Assembly: GCF_004571025.1 (NCBI RefSeq)
Contig: NZ_SPQT01000002.1
Coordinates: 558,001 to 622,000 of the forward strand
Length of the DNA stretch: 64,000 bases
Reading direction: 5' to 3'
From: Bradyrhizobium niftali
GTDB lineage: Bacteria; Pseudomonadota; Alphaproteobacteria; Rhizobiales; Xanthobacteraceae
Shown here: positions 22,604 through 31,500 of the stretch, piece after piece
How positions within the stretch are numbered: position 1 is the stretch's first letter
Layout: every line of letters begins with the position of its first letter
Position numbers and translations under genes: made by a program
The notes under the pieces: model-generated
What the model saw: the letters and a program-made list of their open reading frames with translations, nothing else
The model's database searches: none
Told to the model about the DNA's origin: nothing

Positions 22604-22801
22604 GGCGTTAGTTTGATTCGCGGCTGTGCAAGCTGTTCATAGGTTCCGGCGAATCTCTTTTTTGTCTATGCGTCGCAACCGGGAGTGTTATCTTTTGAGT
22701 CGAAAGATTCGCGTCGCGTCGAATTGAGAAGATTCTCTTAAGACGCGTGATTCGAGCGCCGCCAATGTGGCGGGTTGCATGGCAGTGTGGGGTCCGGGGT
22801 T

Positions 22802-23461
22802 ATGGGGTCGTCGGACGGATTTGAGTCCAAGAAGCTTGGAGTTCCCGGACAGGGCACTTCGCCGGGGCGCATGACGCCGGGCGAGCACGGCAGCGGCCGC
22901 GAGAGCGGGCTCAGCCCGTTCACCGGCCTTGGCGAAGCCAGCGCCAACCTCGTCGAAGTCCACGGCGTCATCAAATGGTTCGACGCTTCCAAGGGCTACG
23001 GCTTCATCGTTCCCGACAATGGCTGGCCGGACGTGCTGCTGCACGTGACCGTGCTCAGGCGCGACGGCTTCCAGACCGCCTATGAGGGCGCCCGCATCGT
23101 CGTCGAGTGCATCCAGCGCGCCAAGGGCTACCAGGCGTTCCGTGTCGTCTCGATGGACGAGTCGACCGCGATCCATCCGGCGCAGATGCTGCCGCCGCGC
23201 ACCCACGTCACGGTCACCCCGACCAGCGGGCTGGAACGGGCCCAGGTCAAATGGTTCAACCGGCTGCGCGGCTTCGGCTTCCTGACCTGCGGCGAGGGCA
23301 CCCCCGACATTTTCGTGCACATGGAGACGCTGCGTCGCTTCGGCATGACCGAATTGCGCCCCGGCCAATATGTGCTGGTTCGCTTCGGGCCCGGCTCCAA
23401 GGGCATGATGGCGGCCGAGATCCATCCCGAGACCGGATCACCTGGACTGCAGTCGCACTAG
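22802..23461 (+). CDS. Cold-shock protein with two CSD domains
   Basis: 219 residues. After a 50-residue polar N-terminus come two cold-shock domains: VIKWFDASKGYGFIVP with DVLLHVTVL, and QVKWFNRLRGFGFLTC with DIFVHMETLRRF. The RNP1-like KGYGFI and RGFGFL motifs are present. Double-CSD proteins of this layout are typical of Rhizobiales; single-stranded RNA/DNA binding is expected. The ATG at 22802 (MGSSDGF) is chosen; another lies 27 bp upstream. Confidence 0.92.
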   Translation: MGSSDGFESKKLGVPGQGTSPGRMTPGEHGSGRESGLSPFTGLGEASANLVEVHGVIKWFDASKGYGFIVPDNGWPDVLLHVTVLRRDGFQTAYEGARIVVECIQRAKGYQAFRVVSMDESTAIHPAQMLPPRTHVTVTPTSGLERAQVKWFNRLRGFGFLTCGEGTPDIFVHMETLRRFGMTELRPGQYVLVRFGPGSKGMMAAEIHPETGSPGLQSH

Positions 23462-23496
23462 CGGCGGCAGGATCGCCAATTCCCGCAATCGTGAGC

Positions 23497-23534
23497 AGAG
23501 GCGCGCCGGCTGACCGGCGCGCCTCTGGCTTTTC
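23497..23534 (+). terminator. Intrinsic terminator of the cold-shock gene
   Basis: AGAGGCGCGCCGG and CCGGCGCGCCTCT form a perfect 13-bp stem around CTGA, followed by GGCTTTTC. Confidence 0.88.
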
Positions 23535-23585
23535 GGGCGGTCGCCGCGTAGGACTGTTCCATTCCCACGCCCTGAGTGCCATCCC

Positions 23586-24071
23586 ATGAAGTTTGATCGA
23601 AAGGCTGTCTGGTCCGTTGCGAGGGGCTGGCTTGCCGCCATCCTGGTCGTCGCCGGCGTTGTCGTGGCGGGCGGATCCGTCCGCGCCGCGAGCTTTCAGC
23701 CGCTCGAGATCGTCACCAAGAGCGGCGTGCAGGTGTTCTCGGTAGAGGTGGCAACGACCGAGGAGGAGAAGCAGACCGGCCTGATGTACCGCAAGGAGCT
23801 GGCCGACGGCAAAGGCATGCTGTTCGACTTCAATCCCGAGCAGGAAGTCTCGATGTGGATGAAGAATACCTATGTCTCGCTCGACATGATCTTCATCCGC
23901 GCCGACGGCCGCATCCTGCGCATTGCCGAGAATACCGAGCCGCTGTCGACCAAGATCATCTCGTCCAAGGGCCCCGCGCGGGCGGTTCTGGAGGTGGTGG
24001 CGGGAACGGCGCAGAAATACGGCATCCGCCCCGGCGACCGCGTCGGCCACCCGCTGTTCGGCAGCAAATAG
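23586..24071 (+). CDS. DUF192 family exported protein
   Basis: 161 residues with a signal peptide (residues about 15-36, ending GGSVRAAS). DUF192 motifs: VEVATTEEEKQTGLMYRKEL, MLFDFNPEQEVSMWMKNTYV, SLDMIFI and KYGIRPGDRV. Members are widespread periplasmic or secreted proteins of unknown biochemistry. Precedes tRNA-Pro. Confidence 0.93.
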   Translation: MKFDRKAVWSVARGWLAAILVVAGVVVAGGSVRAASFQPLEIVTKSGVQVFSVEVATTEEEKQTGLMYRKELADGKGMLFDFNPEQEVSMWMKNTYVSLDMIFIRADGRILRIAENTEPLSTKIISSKGPARAVLEVVAGTAQKYGIRPGDRVGHPLFGSK

Positions 24072-24168
24072 AGCCATCCGTGAAGGCCTTGCCTGCACCT
24101 TGCTGGCGCCTCTTAGGAAGCTTGCTGGCGCTTTGGGAAGCGTGTATCGACAGGGCTCGCCGGACATT

Positions 24169-24245
24169 CGGGGTATAGCGCAGCCTGGTAGCGCGGCAGT
24201 TTTGGGTACTGCAGGTCGTTGGTTCGAATCCAGCTGCCCCGACCA
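24169..24245 (+). tRNA. tRNA-Pro (anticodon UGG)
   Basis: Cloverleaf with acceptor CGGGGTA/TGCCCCG, anticodon stem GCAGT/ACTGC around TTTGGGT (anticodon TGG), T loop TGGTTCGAATCCA, and encoded CCA. 77 nt. Confidence 0.96.
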
Positions 24246-24364
24246 GTTATTTCAAACACTTACGGCAAAGCGGGAGCGTCCTTCCTTCCCGGGCAAATTC
24301 GAATTGGGAAGATGCTGTGGGCGAGGCCGTCTGCCGCAGCCCTGATCGTTCGCCGCCAGCGCGA

Positions 24365-24931
24365 TCAATCTGCCGGGGGCTCAACGACGATCAGCTCGGC
24401 TTTGCCAAAATATCTGGCGATGCATCCCGTATTCACCATCACGTCGGCACTCAGCAGCAGAGACGGCGTCCATCGATGCTTCGGCACTGTCACGACCGAA
24501 GCGCTGCTGGTCGTAAGAAGCCGGTGCCGCCCGACTGTTTCCCGCCAGTACGGGTACAGGCTCGATCCTTCCGCGTAGACCAGGAACGCCGTTTTGCTAA
24601 GCAGAAGCAATGCTGCGACAAGACAAGCCAGGGCGACGGGAAGGCGTCCCGAGCTGAGCGACGAGATGGTCGCGCTCTGCGCAATCATCCGCTCCAGCGG
24701 ACTCCGGTAGGTTCGGACCAGTAAGGAAGCAGATAGGCCGGAGCCGAAAAGAAGCAGGATCAGCGCTTGGTTTTGCGCCCGTTCAACCAACCGAATGCCC
24801 GTCGAATAATAGTGTACGAAGTATTCGAAGTAGCAACAGGCCAGACAGAGAACGATGATGCCGGGCGCCAGGAAGCGCGCACGGGGATGAGCGGCGTCGG
24901 ACCGATTGGGGATCGCGTACGTCAAGGCCAC
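24365..24931 (-). CDS. Membrane protein of unknown function
   Basis: 188 residues with about four hydrophobic segments (LAPGIIVLCLACCYFEYFV; ALILLLFGSGLSASLLV; LPVALACLVAALLLLSKTAF) and a soluble C-terminal part (RYFGKAELIVVEPPAD). No family recognised. Starts 10 bp downstream of the small membrane protein gene at 24941-25102, probably cotranscribed. Confidence 0.65.
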   Translation of the reverse strand: MALTYAIPNRSDAAHPRARFLAPGIIVLCLACCYFEYFVHYYSTGIRLVERAQNQALILLLFGSGLSASLLVRTYRSPLERMIAQSATISSLSSGRLPVALACLVAALLLLSKTAFLVYAEGSSLYPYWRETVGRHRLLTTSSASVVTVPKHRWTPSLLLSADVMVNTGCIARYFGKAELIVVEPPAD

Positions 24932-24940
24932 AGCCGCGGA

Positions 24941-25102
24941 TCAGAACAACAGCCAATCGGCCAGGCGCCAGGTGATCCAGGCGAGGGCGCAGATCCAGCC
25001 CAGCATGACGATCCCCGCGACGCCAAGTCCGCACATTGCGAACAGCGAGCTTTCGGGCTCCGGCGCCTCCGGGAGTTTCTCGGTCGTATCGATCTGGCTC
25101 AC
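24941..25102 (-). CDS. Small single-pass membrane protein
   Basis: 53 residues from a GTG at 25102 with GGGGGAG upstream. An acidic N-terminus (SQIDTTEKLPEAPEPESS) precedes one or two hydrophobic segments (GLGVAGIVMLGWICALAWI) and ends LADWLLF. No family recognised. Confidence 0.55.
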   Translation of the reverse strand: MSQIDTTEKLPEAPEPESSLFAMCGLGVAGIVMLGWICALAWITWRLADWLLF

Positions 25103-25379
25103 AGCTCCCCCTGTCTTGCGGCCCGTTGTTCATTGGTCTCGTCTCGCGCGTCGAAATTCACCGATCGCGCTCCAGCTCACATGGACGTGAGACGAGATGA
25201 CCTTCCATCCACGGCACGCGCGCCGATCGTTGGCGCGCGCCGGTGCCCCGGACGGATGGGCAAAAGCTGCAACGCGCCGTGCGGCAATTGGTTGCTGCCG
25301 TCCGGCGCGGAAAATGCGTGCCGGATCAAACGTTCTCACGCTGCCGACGCCTGCTTTGCAGGCCCGGCGCGTTGAAGGA

Positions 25380-25570
25380 GCGGATAGGGCGCGCAACCGC
25401 GCTGCGCCACCACGACCACCTATTCCGACGGCACGACCGAGGTCGAGACGTCCGTGAGCGCGCAAGGCAGTAAGGCAATCAGTCTGGACAGACCTACAAC
25501 GCGCAAGGATCGCTCGGCACTGCCACGAACGCATCCGACAGCACGTCCAGCGTCAGCGCCGCCGTCTAGC
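25380..25570 (+). pseudogene. Fragmentary remains of a Ser/Thr-rich coding region
   Basis: Two out-of-phase stretches read TYSDGTTEVETSVSAQGS (from about 25420) and TYNAQGSLGTATNASDST (from about 25495, ending SSVSAAV and a TAG). The shared T-Y-x-x-G/AQGS flavour suggests one decayed exported repeat protein with frameshifts. Identity unknown. Confidence 0.25.
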
Positions 25571-25765
25571 CGGGCTCGATCGCCGCAGCGTATGCGTGCT
25601 GAAATGCATGCTCAGCTTGCGCCTGACCCCGGCCTGAAGCCTTGGCACTCGTTCTTTGCGCAGCTCGACTTCCGCGCAATTTTTCAAGGCATTGGCGCGG
25701 GCGGGCCAGCGCGCAATTACCAAAGATTCATCGAACCTTTGGCTGTCGCCACAGACATATGGATG

Positions 25766-25831
25766 TTGGGGATTTCAGCGCCCAATACCTAACGGACGCC
25801 GCCAAGCGAAGATTTTCCGCTTGCGCGGCGT
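25766..25831 (+). ncRNA. Structured repeat element, copy 2 (putative small RNA or cruciform)
   Basis: GGGGATTTCAGCGCCCA (25768-25784) is followed after 11 nt by a hairpin: outer stem ACGCCGC/GCGGCGT and inner stem AAGCG/CGCTT around AAGATTTTC. Compared with copy 1, the inner stem changes from TGACG/CGTCA with pairing kept, and the outer end pair changes G-C to A-T. GCTTTT follows. Strongly suggests a selected hairpin. Confidence 0.45.
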
Positions 25832-26354
25832 TGCGCTTTTCAGGCGTCACGTTCTTCAGAACTGGCCAATCAGCTCGACGCGTGCCAGCCGGACGGAAAC
25901 GGCACGAACGGCCAGACCGTCTGGTTGTCGTTGGCGGCCTTTGGCGGCTCATGAGCTGACGTCCTGACGGCCGGGACGGGCGGCGTCGATCTCACCGCCA
26001 AGCGCAGACATGCACACTGTAATTTCATTGTGGTCGTCCCAGTAAGTCTTTTTCAAAAAGTCCTGGTTCTCAAAAAAACGCGTCGTCAGTTCAAATTCAT
26101 CACGCGTCCCGAAAACGGCGCGCTTGTTCTGAAATCACGCTTGCATTGTAGAAAAACCGGCGCCGGCTTTCAACCAGTCCGGCCACCGGTCCGCGACAGG
26201 TAAGGTTGATGGGTTAGGTTAAGGGCGAGCGGTTGTTGCGGCCACTTTGGCGGCTGTTATCAGATTGGTGCCGGCTCGCGATGGGCTGCCTGGAATCCGT
26301 GCTCACACAAGATCACAGTTCGTCGCGGCACGCGTATCCTGTGAGTTCTGCGTC

Positions 26355-26549
26355 ATGCCTTTCGATCGCAACTTCAAAACCGTCAGTCCGCAGTCGAGCT
26401 GGACCGAAATCTGGCACCTCTGGACCGTGATCGTGCCGCGCCGCTCGATCAATGGGCAGCTCGTTTATGGCAAGGTCTGGCGCCGGCACGACGGCCGCGA
26501 CTGGATCTACAGGAAATTCACCGAGTTCGACGGCGAAGAGGCGGCCTGA
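26355..26549 (+). CDS. Small hypothetical protein
   Basis: 64 residues (MPFDRNFKTVSPQSSWTEIW...), basic and aromatic-rich (WHLWTVIVPRRSING, KVWRRHDGRDWIYRKF). Convergent with opgC, 22 bp apart. Coherent composition, but the ribosome-binding site is weak. No family recognised. Confidence 0.55.
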   Translation: MPFDRNFKTVSPQSSWTEIWHLWTVIVPRRSINGQLVYGKVWRRHDGRDWIYRKFTEFDGEEAA

Positions 26550-26571
26550 GGCGGCATCGCTGCCGCCGAGC

Positions 26572-27741
26572 TCACGCGGCCTTCGCCGCCGCAGGCTTGG
26601 CCGGCGGTGGCTTCAACGGCTTGTCCTGCCGCTTAGACCACGAGATGTAATAGGCCACCGTCGTCATGATCGCGATGCCGGCGATGCTGACGAAGAGCTG
26701 CGCGAACAGCGAGCCCGAGCTCATCGACAGCTCGAAATGGCCGACGAAAGACAGGAACACGCCGACGCAGAACACGGCGAGCGATTGCTGGCCGCATACG
26801 ATCAGCGGATCGAACACCTTCCACTCCAGGCCCGGCCAGTCTTTCGGCACGAAGCGGATCACAAGGATCACGATCACGACGAAGTGGATGAAGCGGTAGG
26901 GCGCTAGGTTGGTCTTGTCGTTGGGGTTGAAGGCCGAGAACAGCCATTGCGGGAACATGCCACCGAAGGTCGGGAAGCGGCCGGCCATGGTCATGATCAG
27001 CGCGAACAGGAGATAGCCAAGGCAGAGCCACAGCGTGATCGGCGCGTTAATCAGCGTCATCGAGCGCCGCGCCCCGCCCATCGCGCACCAGGCGCCGAAC
27101 ACGAACAGCACCTGCCAGCAATAGGGGTTGAAGTACCACTGACCGGCCGGATAGGCCGTCAGATTCCAGCCGAAATGGCGCGCGGCGAGCCACAGCACGA
27201 TCGACAGCACCATCGTCACGTCCGGCTTGCGCAGCATGAACCAGAGCACCGGCGGAAACAGTCCCATCAGCACGATGTAGAGCGGCAGCACGTCGAGATT
27301 GAGCGGCTTGAAGCGCAGGAACAGGCCCTGCCGCAGCGTCTCGGTGGCGTTGTCGACAAGGCCGGCGACGTTGAACTCGTTGATCATCTCTGAATCGCCG
27401 AAGCGGAGCGCCAGATAGCTGATCGAGGCGATATAGATCACGAACAGGATGATGTGGGCGACGTAGAGCTGCCAGACCCGCTTGGTCAGACGCGTGGCGC
27501 CGACGATGAAGCCGCGGTCCAGCATCATCCGCGCATAGACGAAGGAGGCGGTGTAGCCGGAGATGAAGACGAACAGGTCGGCCGCGTCGGAAAAGCCGTA
27601 GTTGCGGGTCGTGATCCAGTTCACGACGTTCTCGGGGATGTGGTCGAGGAAGATCGCCCAGTTGGCGACGCCGCGAAACAGGTCGAGCCTGAGATCGCGA
27701 CCCTTTTCGGGGAGCGTGGCGTTGATGTTCAGGAAGGCCAT
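26572..27741 (-). CDS. opgC: OpgC family succinyltransferase-like membrane protein
   Basis: 389 residues, about ten transmembrane segments, of the OpgC/acyltransferase-3-like family that adds succinyl groups to osmoregulated periplasmic glucans. Signature stretches: RDLRLDLFRGVANWAIFLDH near the N-terminus, NYGFSDAADLFVFISGYTAS, and GQQSLAVFCVGVFLSFVGH. The C-terminal tail is Lys/Pro/Ala-rich. No glucan synthase gene is adjacent. Confidence 0.92.
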   Translation of the reverse strand: MAFLNINATLPEKGRDLRLDLFRGVANWAIFLDHIPENVVNWITTRNYGFSDAADLFVFISGYTASFVYARMMLDRGFIVGATRLTKRVWQLYVAHIILFVIYIASISYLALRFGDSEMINEFNVAGLVDNATETLRQGLFLRFKPLNLDVLPLYIVLMGLFPPVLWFMLRKPDVTMVLSIVLWLAARHFGWNLTAYPAGQWYFNPYCWQVLFVFGAWCAMGGARRSMTLINAPITLWLCLGYLLFALIMTMAGRFPTFGGMFPQWLFSAFNPNDKTNLAPYRFIHFVVIVILVIRFVPKDWPGLEWKVFDPLIVCGQQSLAVFCVGVFLSFVGHFELSMSSGSLFAQLFVSIAGIAIMTTVAYYISWSKRQDKPLKPPPAKPAAAKAA

Positions 27742-27997
27742 GCGACGGGAGCTCTCGGAGGGGACGGATATGCTGATGTCGGCGAGGCAGTGCGACCGGG
27801 CAGAATCCCGGCGCGGAAGGCGGGTACGGAATTGTCACGGTGCAGCATAATGACTATACCGTCGGTGAGGGCGACCGGGGAGCCGGAATCACCGATCAGT
27901 TCCCGATCGGTGTCTCTATACTATCCCTGAGGTTTCCACCAACTGCCACCCTGACGCATCGAAATCGAACGAAAAGACGAAAAGGCCCGGACGACCC

Positions 27998-28303
27998 ATG
28001 ACCGCACGCATTTTCAAGCCCGCCAAGAACGCGATGCAATCCGGCCGGTCCAAGACCCGGGAATGGCAGCTCGACTACGAGCCGGAGCAGCCGCGCGCGG
28101 TCGAGCCGCTGATGGGCTGGACCTCGTCCGGCGACATGAAGCAGCAGATCACGCTGCGCTTCCAGAGCAAGGAAGAGGCGGTCGCCTATTGCGAGCGCAA
28201 GGGCATCGCCTACCAGGTGATCGAGCCCCAGGATTCGATCCGCCGGCCGGTTGCCTATGCCGACAATTTCTCGTTCCGGCGCGGCGAGCCCTGGACGCAT
28301 TAA
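27998..28303 (+). CDS. NADH dehydrogenase accessory subunit, NDUFS4-like (ETC complex I subunit)
   Basis: 101 residues matching the alphaproteobacterial homolog of the mitochondrial 18-kDa complex I subunit: MTARIFKPAKNAMQSGRSKT, REWQLDYEP, PLMGWTSSGDMKQQITLRF and the ending YADNFSFRRGEPWTH. A peripheral subunit on the cytoplasmic arm of complex I. Encoded away from the nuo operon, as is usual in this class. Confidence 0.92.
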   Translation: MTARIFKPAKNAMQSGRSKTREWQLDYEPEQPRAVEPLMGWTSSGDMKQQITLRFQSKEEAVAYCERKGIAYQVIEPQDSIRRPVAYADNFSFRRGEPWTH

Positions 28304-28323
28304 AGGCCATTCTCGTCCAAGAC

Positions 28324-28396
28324 GTCGTCATGCCCGGGCCTGTCCCGGGCATCCGTTTTGGTGGGAGGGTGAACCACCTGGATGGCCGGGACATAG
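28324..28396. repeat. GC-rich palindromic repeat, class B (partly degraded)
   Basis: Left arm GTCATGCCCGGGCCTGTCCC GGGCATCC and right arm CTGGATGGCCGGGACA; the right arm is cut off before its usual GGCCATGAC end. The same class is intact at 55104-55191. Confidence 0.75.
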
Positions 28397-28510
28397 GCGA
28401 GCGGAAGCGACGCCGTCCTTCGGACCGCTGCGGCCGTCGAGGCCCTTGGCAGCAATTCCACCCCATGCTTCGCTGCCACTAGGCATGACAGGCTCAGGGC
28501 GAGGTGGGGT

Positions 28511-28999
28511 ATGGCCGGGCGTGACCAGCTCGACGGCGTCGATCTGAAGATATTATCCGAGCTGCAGCAGGACGGGCGGGTGCGCAACAACGAGCTGGCG
28601 CTGCGCGTCGGCGTGTCCGCGCCCAACTGCCTGCGGCGGTTGAAGTCGCTGTTCAGCCGCGGCGTGATCCGGGCGGTGCGTGCCGTCATCGACGAGCGGC
28701 TGCTCGGCTATGAGGTGGTCTCGTTCGTGTCGATCCAGCTCGGCAGCCAGGCCCAGCCGGTGCTGGAGGCGTTCGAGGGCTCGATTGCCGCGATCCCGCG
28801 CATCCAGCAGTGCTGGCGGATTTCGGGCGACACCGACTATCTCCTGAAATGCGTCGCGCCGAGCGTCGAGAGCATGCGCCAGCAGCTGCTGCACTTCGCC
28901 GCGATGCCTGATGTCAAGAACGTCCGCAGCTTCCCGGTGCTGGGCGTCGCGAAGGACGTGCCGCTGCCGTTGCAGGAGGTCGCGGCGGCGGCAGGATAG
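28511..28999 (+). CDS. Lrp/AsnC family transcriptional regulator
   Basis: 162 residues. N-terminal winged helix-turn-helix (LDGVDLKILSELQQDGRVRN, LRVGVSAPNCLRRLKSL) followed by an RAM/ACT-like ligand domain (VSFVSIQLGSQAQPVLEAFE; CWRISGDTDYLLKCVA). These proteins sense amino acids. No obvious target operon adjoins; the leucine catabolic genes are 1.3 kb away beyond the AraC gene. Confidence 0.93.
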   Translation: MAGRDQLDGVDLKILSELQQDGRVRNNELALRVGVSAPNCLRRLKSLFSRGVIRAVRAVIDERLLGYEVVSFVSIQLGSQAQPVLEAFEGSIAAIPRIQQCWRISGDTDYLLKCVAPSVESMRQQLLHFAAMPDVKNVRSFPVLGVAKDVPLPLQEVAAAAG

Positions 29000-29121
29000 G
29001 GGACTTCCTTGCGTGGATCGATCGGGGATTTCACAAAAGCCGAATACCAACACATTAAAAACTCACCTAACTGTGACATGTGATTTGGGAAGTCCTGCCG
29101 GGCCGCGGCCTCGCGCAGGCC

Positions 29122-30150
29122 TCAGCGATACCTTCCGCGAAACTCACGCGGCGAGGCGCCGGTCCAGCTGCGGAAGGCGCGCGAGAAGCTCTTCTCGTTG
29201 CGGAAGCCGGCGATCTCCGCGATCCGCTTGATCGGGGTGCGGCCACGCATCAGCTCCTGCTTGGCGAGCTCGAACTTCGCTTCTTCCTTGAGATCGCGGA
29301 GCGAGGTCGCCTCCTCGCGCAGGCGCCGGTGCATGGTGCGGGTGGAGAGCGCCAGCTCGCTTGCGACATCCTCGGCGCCGAGACTGCGTCCGCGCGCGTT
29401 GCGCAGCACGCGACGCACGCGCTCGACCAGCAGCCGGTCGCGCCGATAGGGCAGCACGGTCAGCCTCAGCGCGCCCTTGAGCATGTTGTCGAGATCGGCC
29501 GGGCTGCGCGTCAGCGGCAGCGAGAGATAATGCTTGTCGAACGCGATGCGGGCGCCATTCGCATCAAAGCTCAAGTGCCTGCAGAAGATCGTCGGATAGA
29601 CCGAGACGTGACCCGGCTCGGCATAGGGAAACTCGGCCGCACGTAGCGCGATCGCGGAATCGACGGCCCAGCAGGAGAAGCCGAGGACATAGCGAAGCAG
29701 GGTGACGAGGCAGAATTCGCGCAAGTGGCCGAGGTCGCGCTGTTCGCGAAGGGAGATGGTCGCGGTCTCATCACCAAGCGAGAGCTCGAACAGCACATCC
29801 TCGGTCAGCAGGCGATGATGCCGGCACCAGCGTTTTAGCGCGACTTCGAGATTGGGGGCCGTGATCGAGGCACGGCACAGCATGCCATAGGTTCCCCAAG
29901 GCAGCCGGCGCGAGAACCAGCCGAGCGCCTCGTCGTCGAGCTCGCGCATGGCGTGGCCGGCCAGCGCCTCGAACTGGGCCGCCGTCACCCGTCCGTCCTG
30001 GGATCGAACGAGGTCCTCGGTGACCTGCCCCTTGCCCAACGCTTCGGCCGGATCCCGCCCATAAAGGGCATAAGCGGCAACCACGCCGCGGACGAAGGCG
30101 GCTGGGGTCATGGCGCGGCGGGGCGTCGCGGTTGCGGCTTGGAACGGCAT
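29122..30150 (-). CDS. AraC family transcriptional regulator with AraC-type ligand-binding domain
   Basis: 342 residues from the ATG at 30150 (MPFQAATATP) with GAGGA upstream. The N-terminal two-thirds resembles the arabinose-binding-like domain of OruR/ArgR-type AraC proteins. The C-terminus has two helix-turn-helix units (LGAEDVASELALSTRTMHRR; IKRIAEIAGFRNEKSFSRAF followed by RSWTGASPREFR). Divergent from ivd, so it probably controls the leucine/isovalerate operon. The same frame runs open far upstream over ivd, but that is antisense. Confidence 0.9.
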   Translation of the reverse strand: MPFQAATATPRRAMTPAAFVRGVVAAYALYGRDPAEALGKGQVTEDLVRSQDGRVTAAQFEALAGHAMRELDDEALGWFSRRLPWGTYGMLCRASITAPNLEVALKRWCRHHRLLTEDVLFELSLGDETATISLREQRDLGHLREFCLVTLLRYVLGFSCWAVDSAIALRAAEFPYAEPGHVSVYPTIFCRHLSFDANGARIAFDKHYLSLPLTRSPADLDNMLKGALRLTVLPYRRDRLLVERVRRVLRNARGRSLGAEDVASELALSTRTMHRRLREEATSLRDLKEEAKFELAKQELMRGRTPIKRIAEIAGFRNEKSFSRAFRSWTGASPREFRGRYR

Positions 30151-30160
30151 GAAAAATCCT

Positions 30161-30174
30161 CGCCAAACTTGGCG
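30161..30174. promoter_or_regulatory. Inverted repeat between araC-type gene and ivd
   Basis: CGCCAA-AC-TTGGCG, a perfect 6-bp inverted repeat 10 bp upstream of the regulator's ATG in the 102-bp divergent intergenic region. A candidate operator; AraC proteins more often bind direct repeats, so another factor could use it. Confidence 0.4.
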
Positions 30175-30252
30175 GAAAATGCAACCTTTTCGACCGCCAG
30201 GACGCCTGGGCGGGGGTAGGTTCGGACCCGACAAGAATACGGAGGAATCGCC

Positions 30253-31425
30253 TTGAACATCCCGAGCATCGATTTCGATCTGGGCGAAGACATCAGCATG
30301 CTGCGCGACACGCTGCGCGCCTTCGTGGAGGCGGAGATCGCCCCCCGCGCCGCCGAGATCGAGAAGGCCAATCTGTTCCCGGCGGACCTCTGGAAGCGCC
30401 TTGGCGACCTCGGCCTGCTCGGCATGACCGCACCGGAGCAATATGGCGGCTCCAACATGGGCTATCTCGCCCATATCGTCGCCATGGAGGAGATTTCGCG
30501 CGGCTCGGCGGCCGTGGGGCTCTCCTACGGCGCCCACTCCAACCTCTGCGTCAACCAGATCCGCCGCAACGGCAGTGACGCGCAGCGGCAGCGCTATCTG
30601 CCGAAACTGATCTCCGGCGAGTATGTCGGCGCCCTCGCGATGTCCGAGCCCGGCGCCGGCTCCGACGTCGTCTCGATGAAGCTGCGCGCCGACAAGCGCG
30701 GCGACCGCTACGTGCTCAACGGCTCCAAGATGTGGATCACCAATGGCGGCGATGCCGACGTGCTGGTCGTCTACGCCAAGACCGATCCGGAGGCCGGCCC
30801 GCGCGGCATGACCGCCTTCCTGGTCGAGAAGGGCTTCAAGGGGTTCACCCACGGCCAGCATCTCGACAAGCTCGGCATGCGCGGCTCCAACACCTATCCC
30901 TTGTTCTTCGACGAGTGCGAGGTGCCGGAAGAGAATGTGCTCGGCAAGGTGGGCGAGGGCGTCAAGGTGCTGATGTCCGGCCTCGACTATGAGCGCACGG
31001 TGCTGTCGGGCGGCCCGCTCGGGATCATGGCGGCCTGCATGGACGCGGTGGTGCCCTACATGCACGAGCGCAAGCAGTTCGGCCAGCCGATCGGCGACTT
31101 CCAGCTGATGCAGGGAAAGCTCGCCGACATGTATGCGACCTGGCAGGCCACGCGCGCCTATGTCTATGCGGTGGGGCGCGCCTGCGACCGCGCCGACCAT
31201 GCGCGGACCCTGCGCAAGGATGCCGCGGCGGCGATCCTCTATTCCGCCGAGAAGGCGACGTGGATGGCGGGCGAGGCGATTCAGGCGCTCGGCGGCGTCG
31301 GCTACACATCCGAATTTCCGGTCGGACGTCTGTGGCGCGACGCCAAGCTCTACGAGATCGGCGCGGGCACATCCGAGGTCCGCCGCATGCTGATCGGCCG
31401 CGAGCTGATGGCCGAGACGGCGTAA
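30253..31425 (+). CDS. ivd: Isovaleryl-CoA dehydrogenase
   Basis: FAD enzyme oxidising isovaleryl-CoA to 3-methylcrotonyl-CoA in leucine degradation. 390 residues; acyl-CoA dehydrogenase motifs [17 protein letters not shown] and [20 protein letters not shown]. The catalytic glutamate is in the IVD-specific position, E247 ([17 protein letters not shown]), not near residue 376 as in most family members. Start TTG with GGAGGA six bases before. First gene of ivd-mccB-mccA-mvaB. Confidence 0.95.
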   Translation: MNIPSIDFDLGEDISMLRDTLRAFVEAEIAPRAAEIEKANLFPADLWKRLGDLGLLGMTAPEQYGGSNMGYLAHIVAMEEISRGSAAVGLSYGAHSNLCVNQIRRNGSDAQRQRYLPKLISGEYVGALAMSEPGAGSDVVSMKLRADKRGDRYVLNGSKMWITNGGDADVLVVYAKTDPEAGPRGMTAFLVEKGFKGFTHGQHLDKLGMRGSNTYPLFFDECEVPEENVLGKVGEGVKVLMSGLDYERTVLSGGPLGIMAACMDAVVPYMHERKQFGQPIGDFQLMQGKLADMYATWQATRAYVYAVGRACDRADHARTLRKDAAAAILYSAEKATWMAGEAIQALGGVGYTSEFPVGRLWRDAKLYEIGAGTSEVRRMLIGRELMAETA

Positions 31426-31500
31426 GTCCGGCGCACTTGAAATTGCCGCGGTCCCATCTGACCGCGGTCTCTCACCAGATCACCAGAAACGCGGGACAAC

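Larger units (their letters stand above)
25103..26354. other. Extended region without intact genes
   Basis: About 1.25 kb with gene fragments (see 25380-25570), the second copy of the covarying hairpin element (25766-25831), and an AT-richer tract (about 26010-26160) with A/T runs. No intact gene with a ribosome-binding site was found. It looks like a site of past insertion and decay. Confidence 0.5.

Noticed and set aside
24365..24931. Plus-strand ORFs over the membrane protein at 24365-24931
   Set aside because: They lack hydrophobic structure and ribosome-binding sites; the minus-strand frame has clear transmembrane periodicity.
30151..31200. The AraC frame stays open for 350 further codons upstream, over the ivd gene
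   Set aside because: This extension is antisense to ivd, an unambiguous gene; the ATG at 30150 has its own ribosome-binding site. High GC creates long antisense frames.
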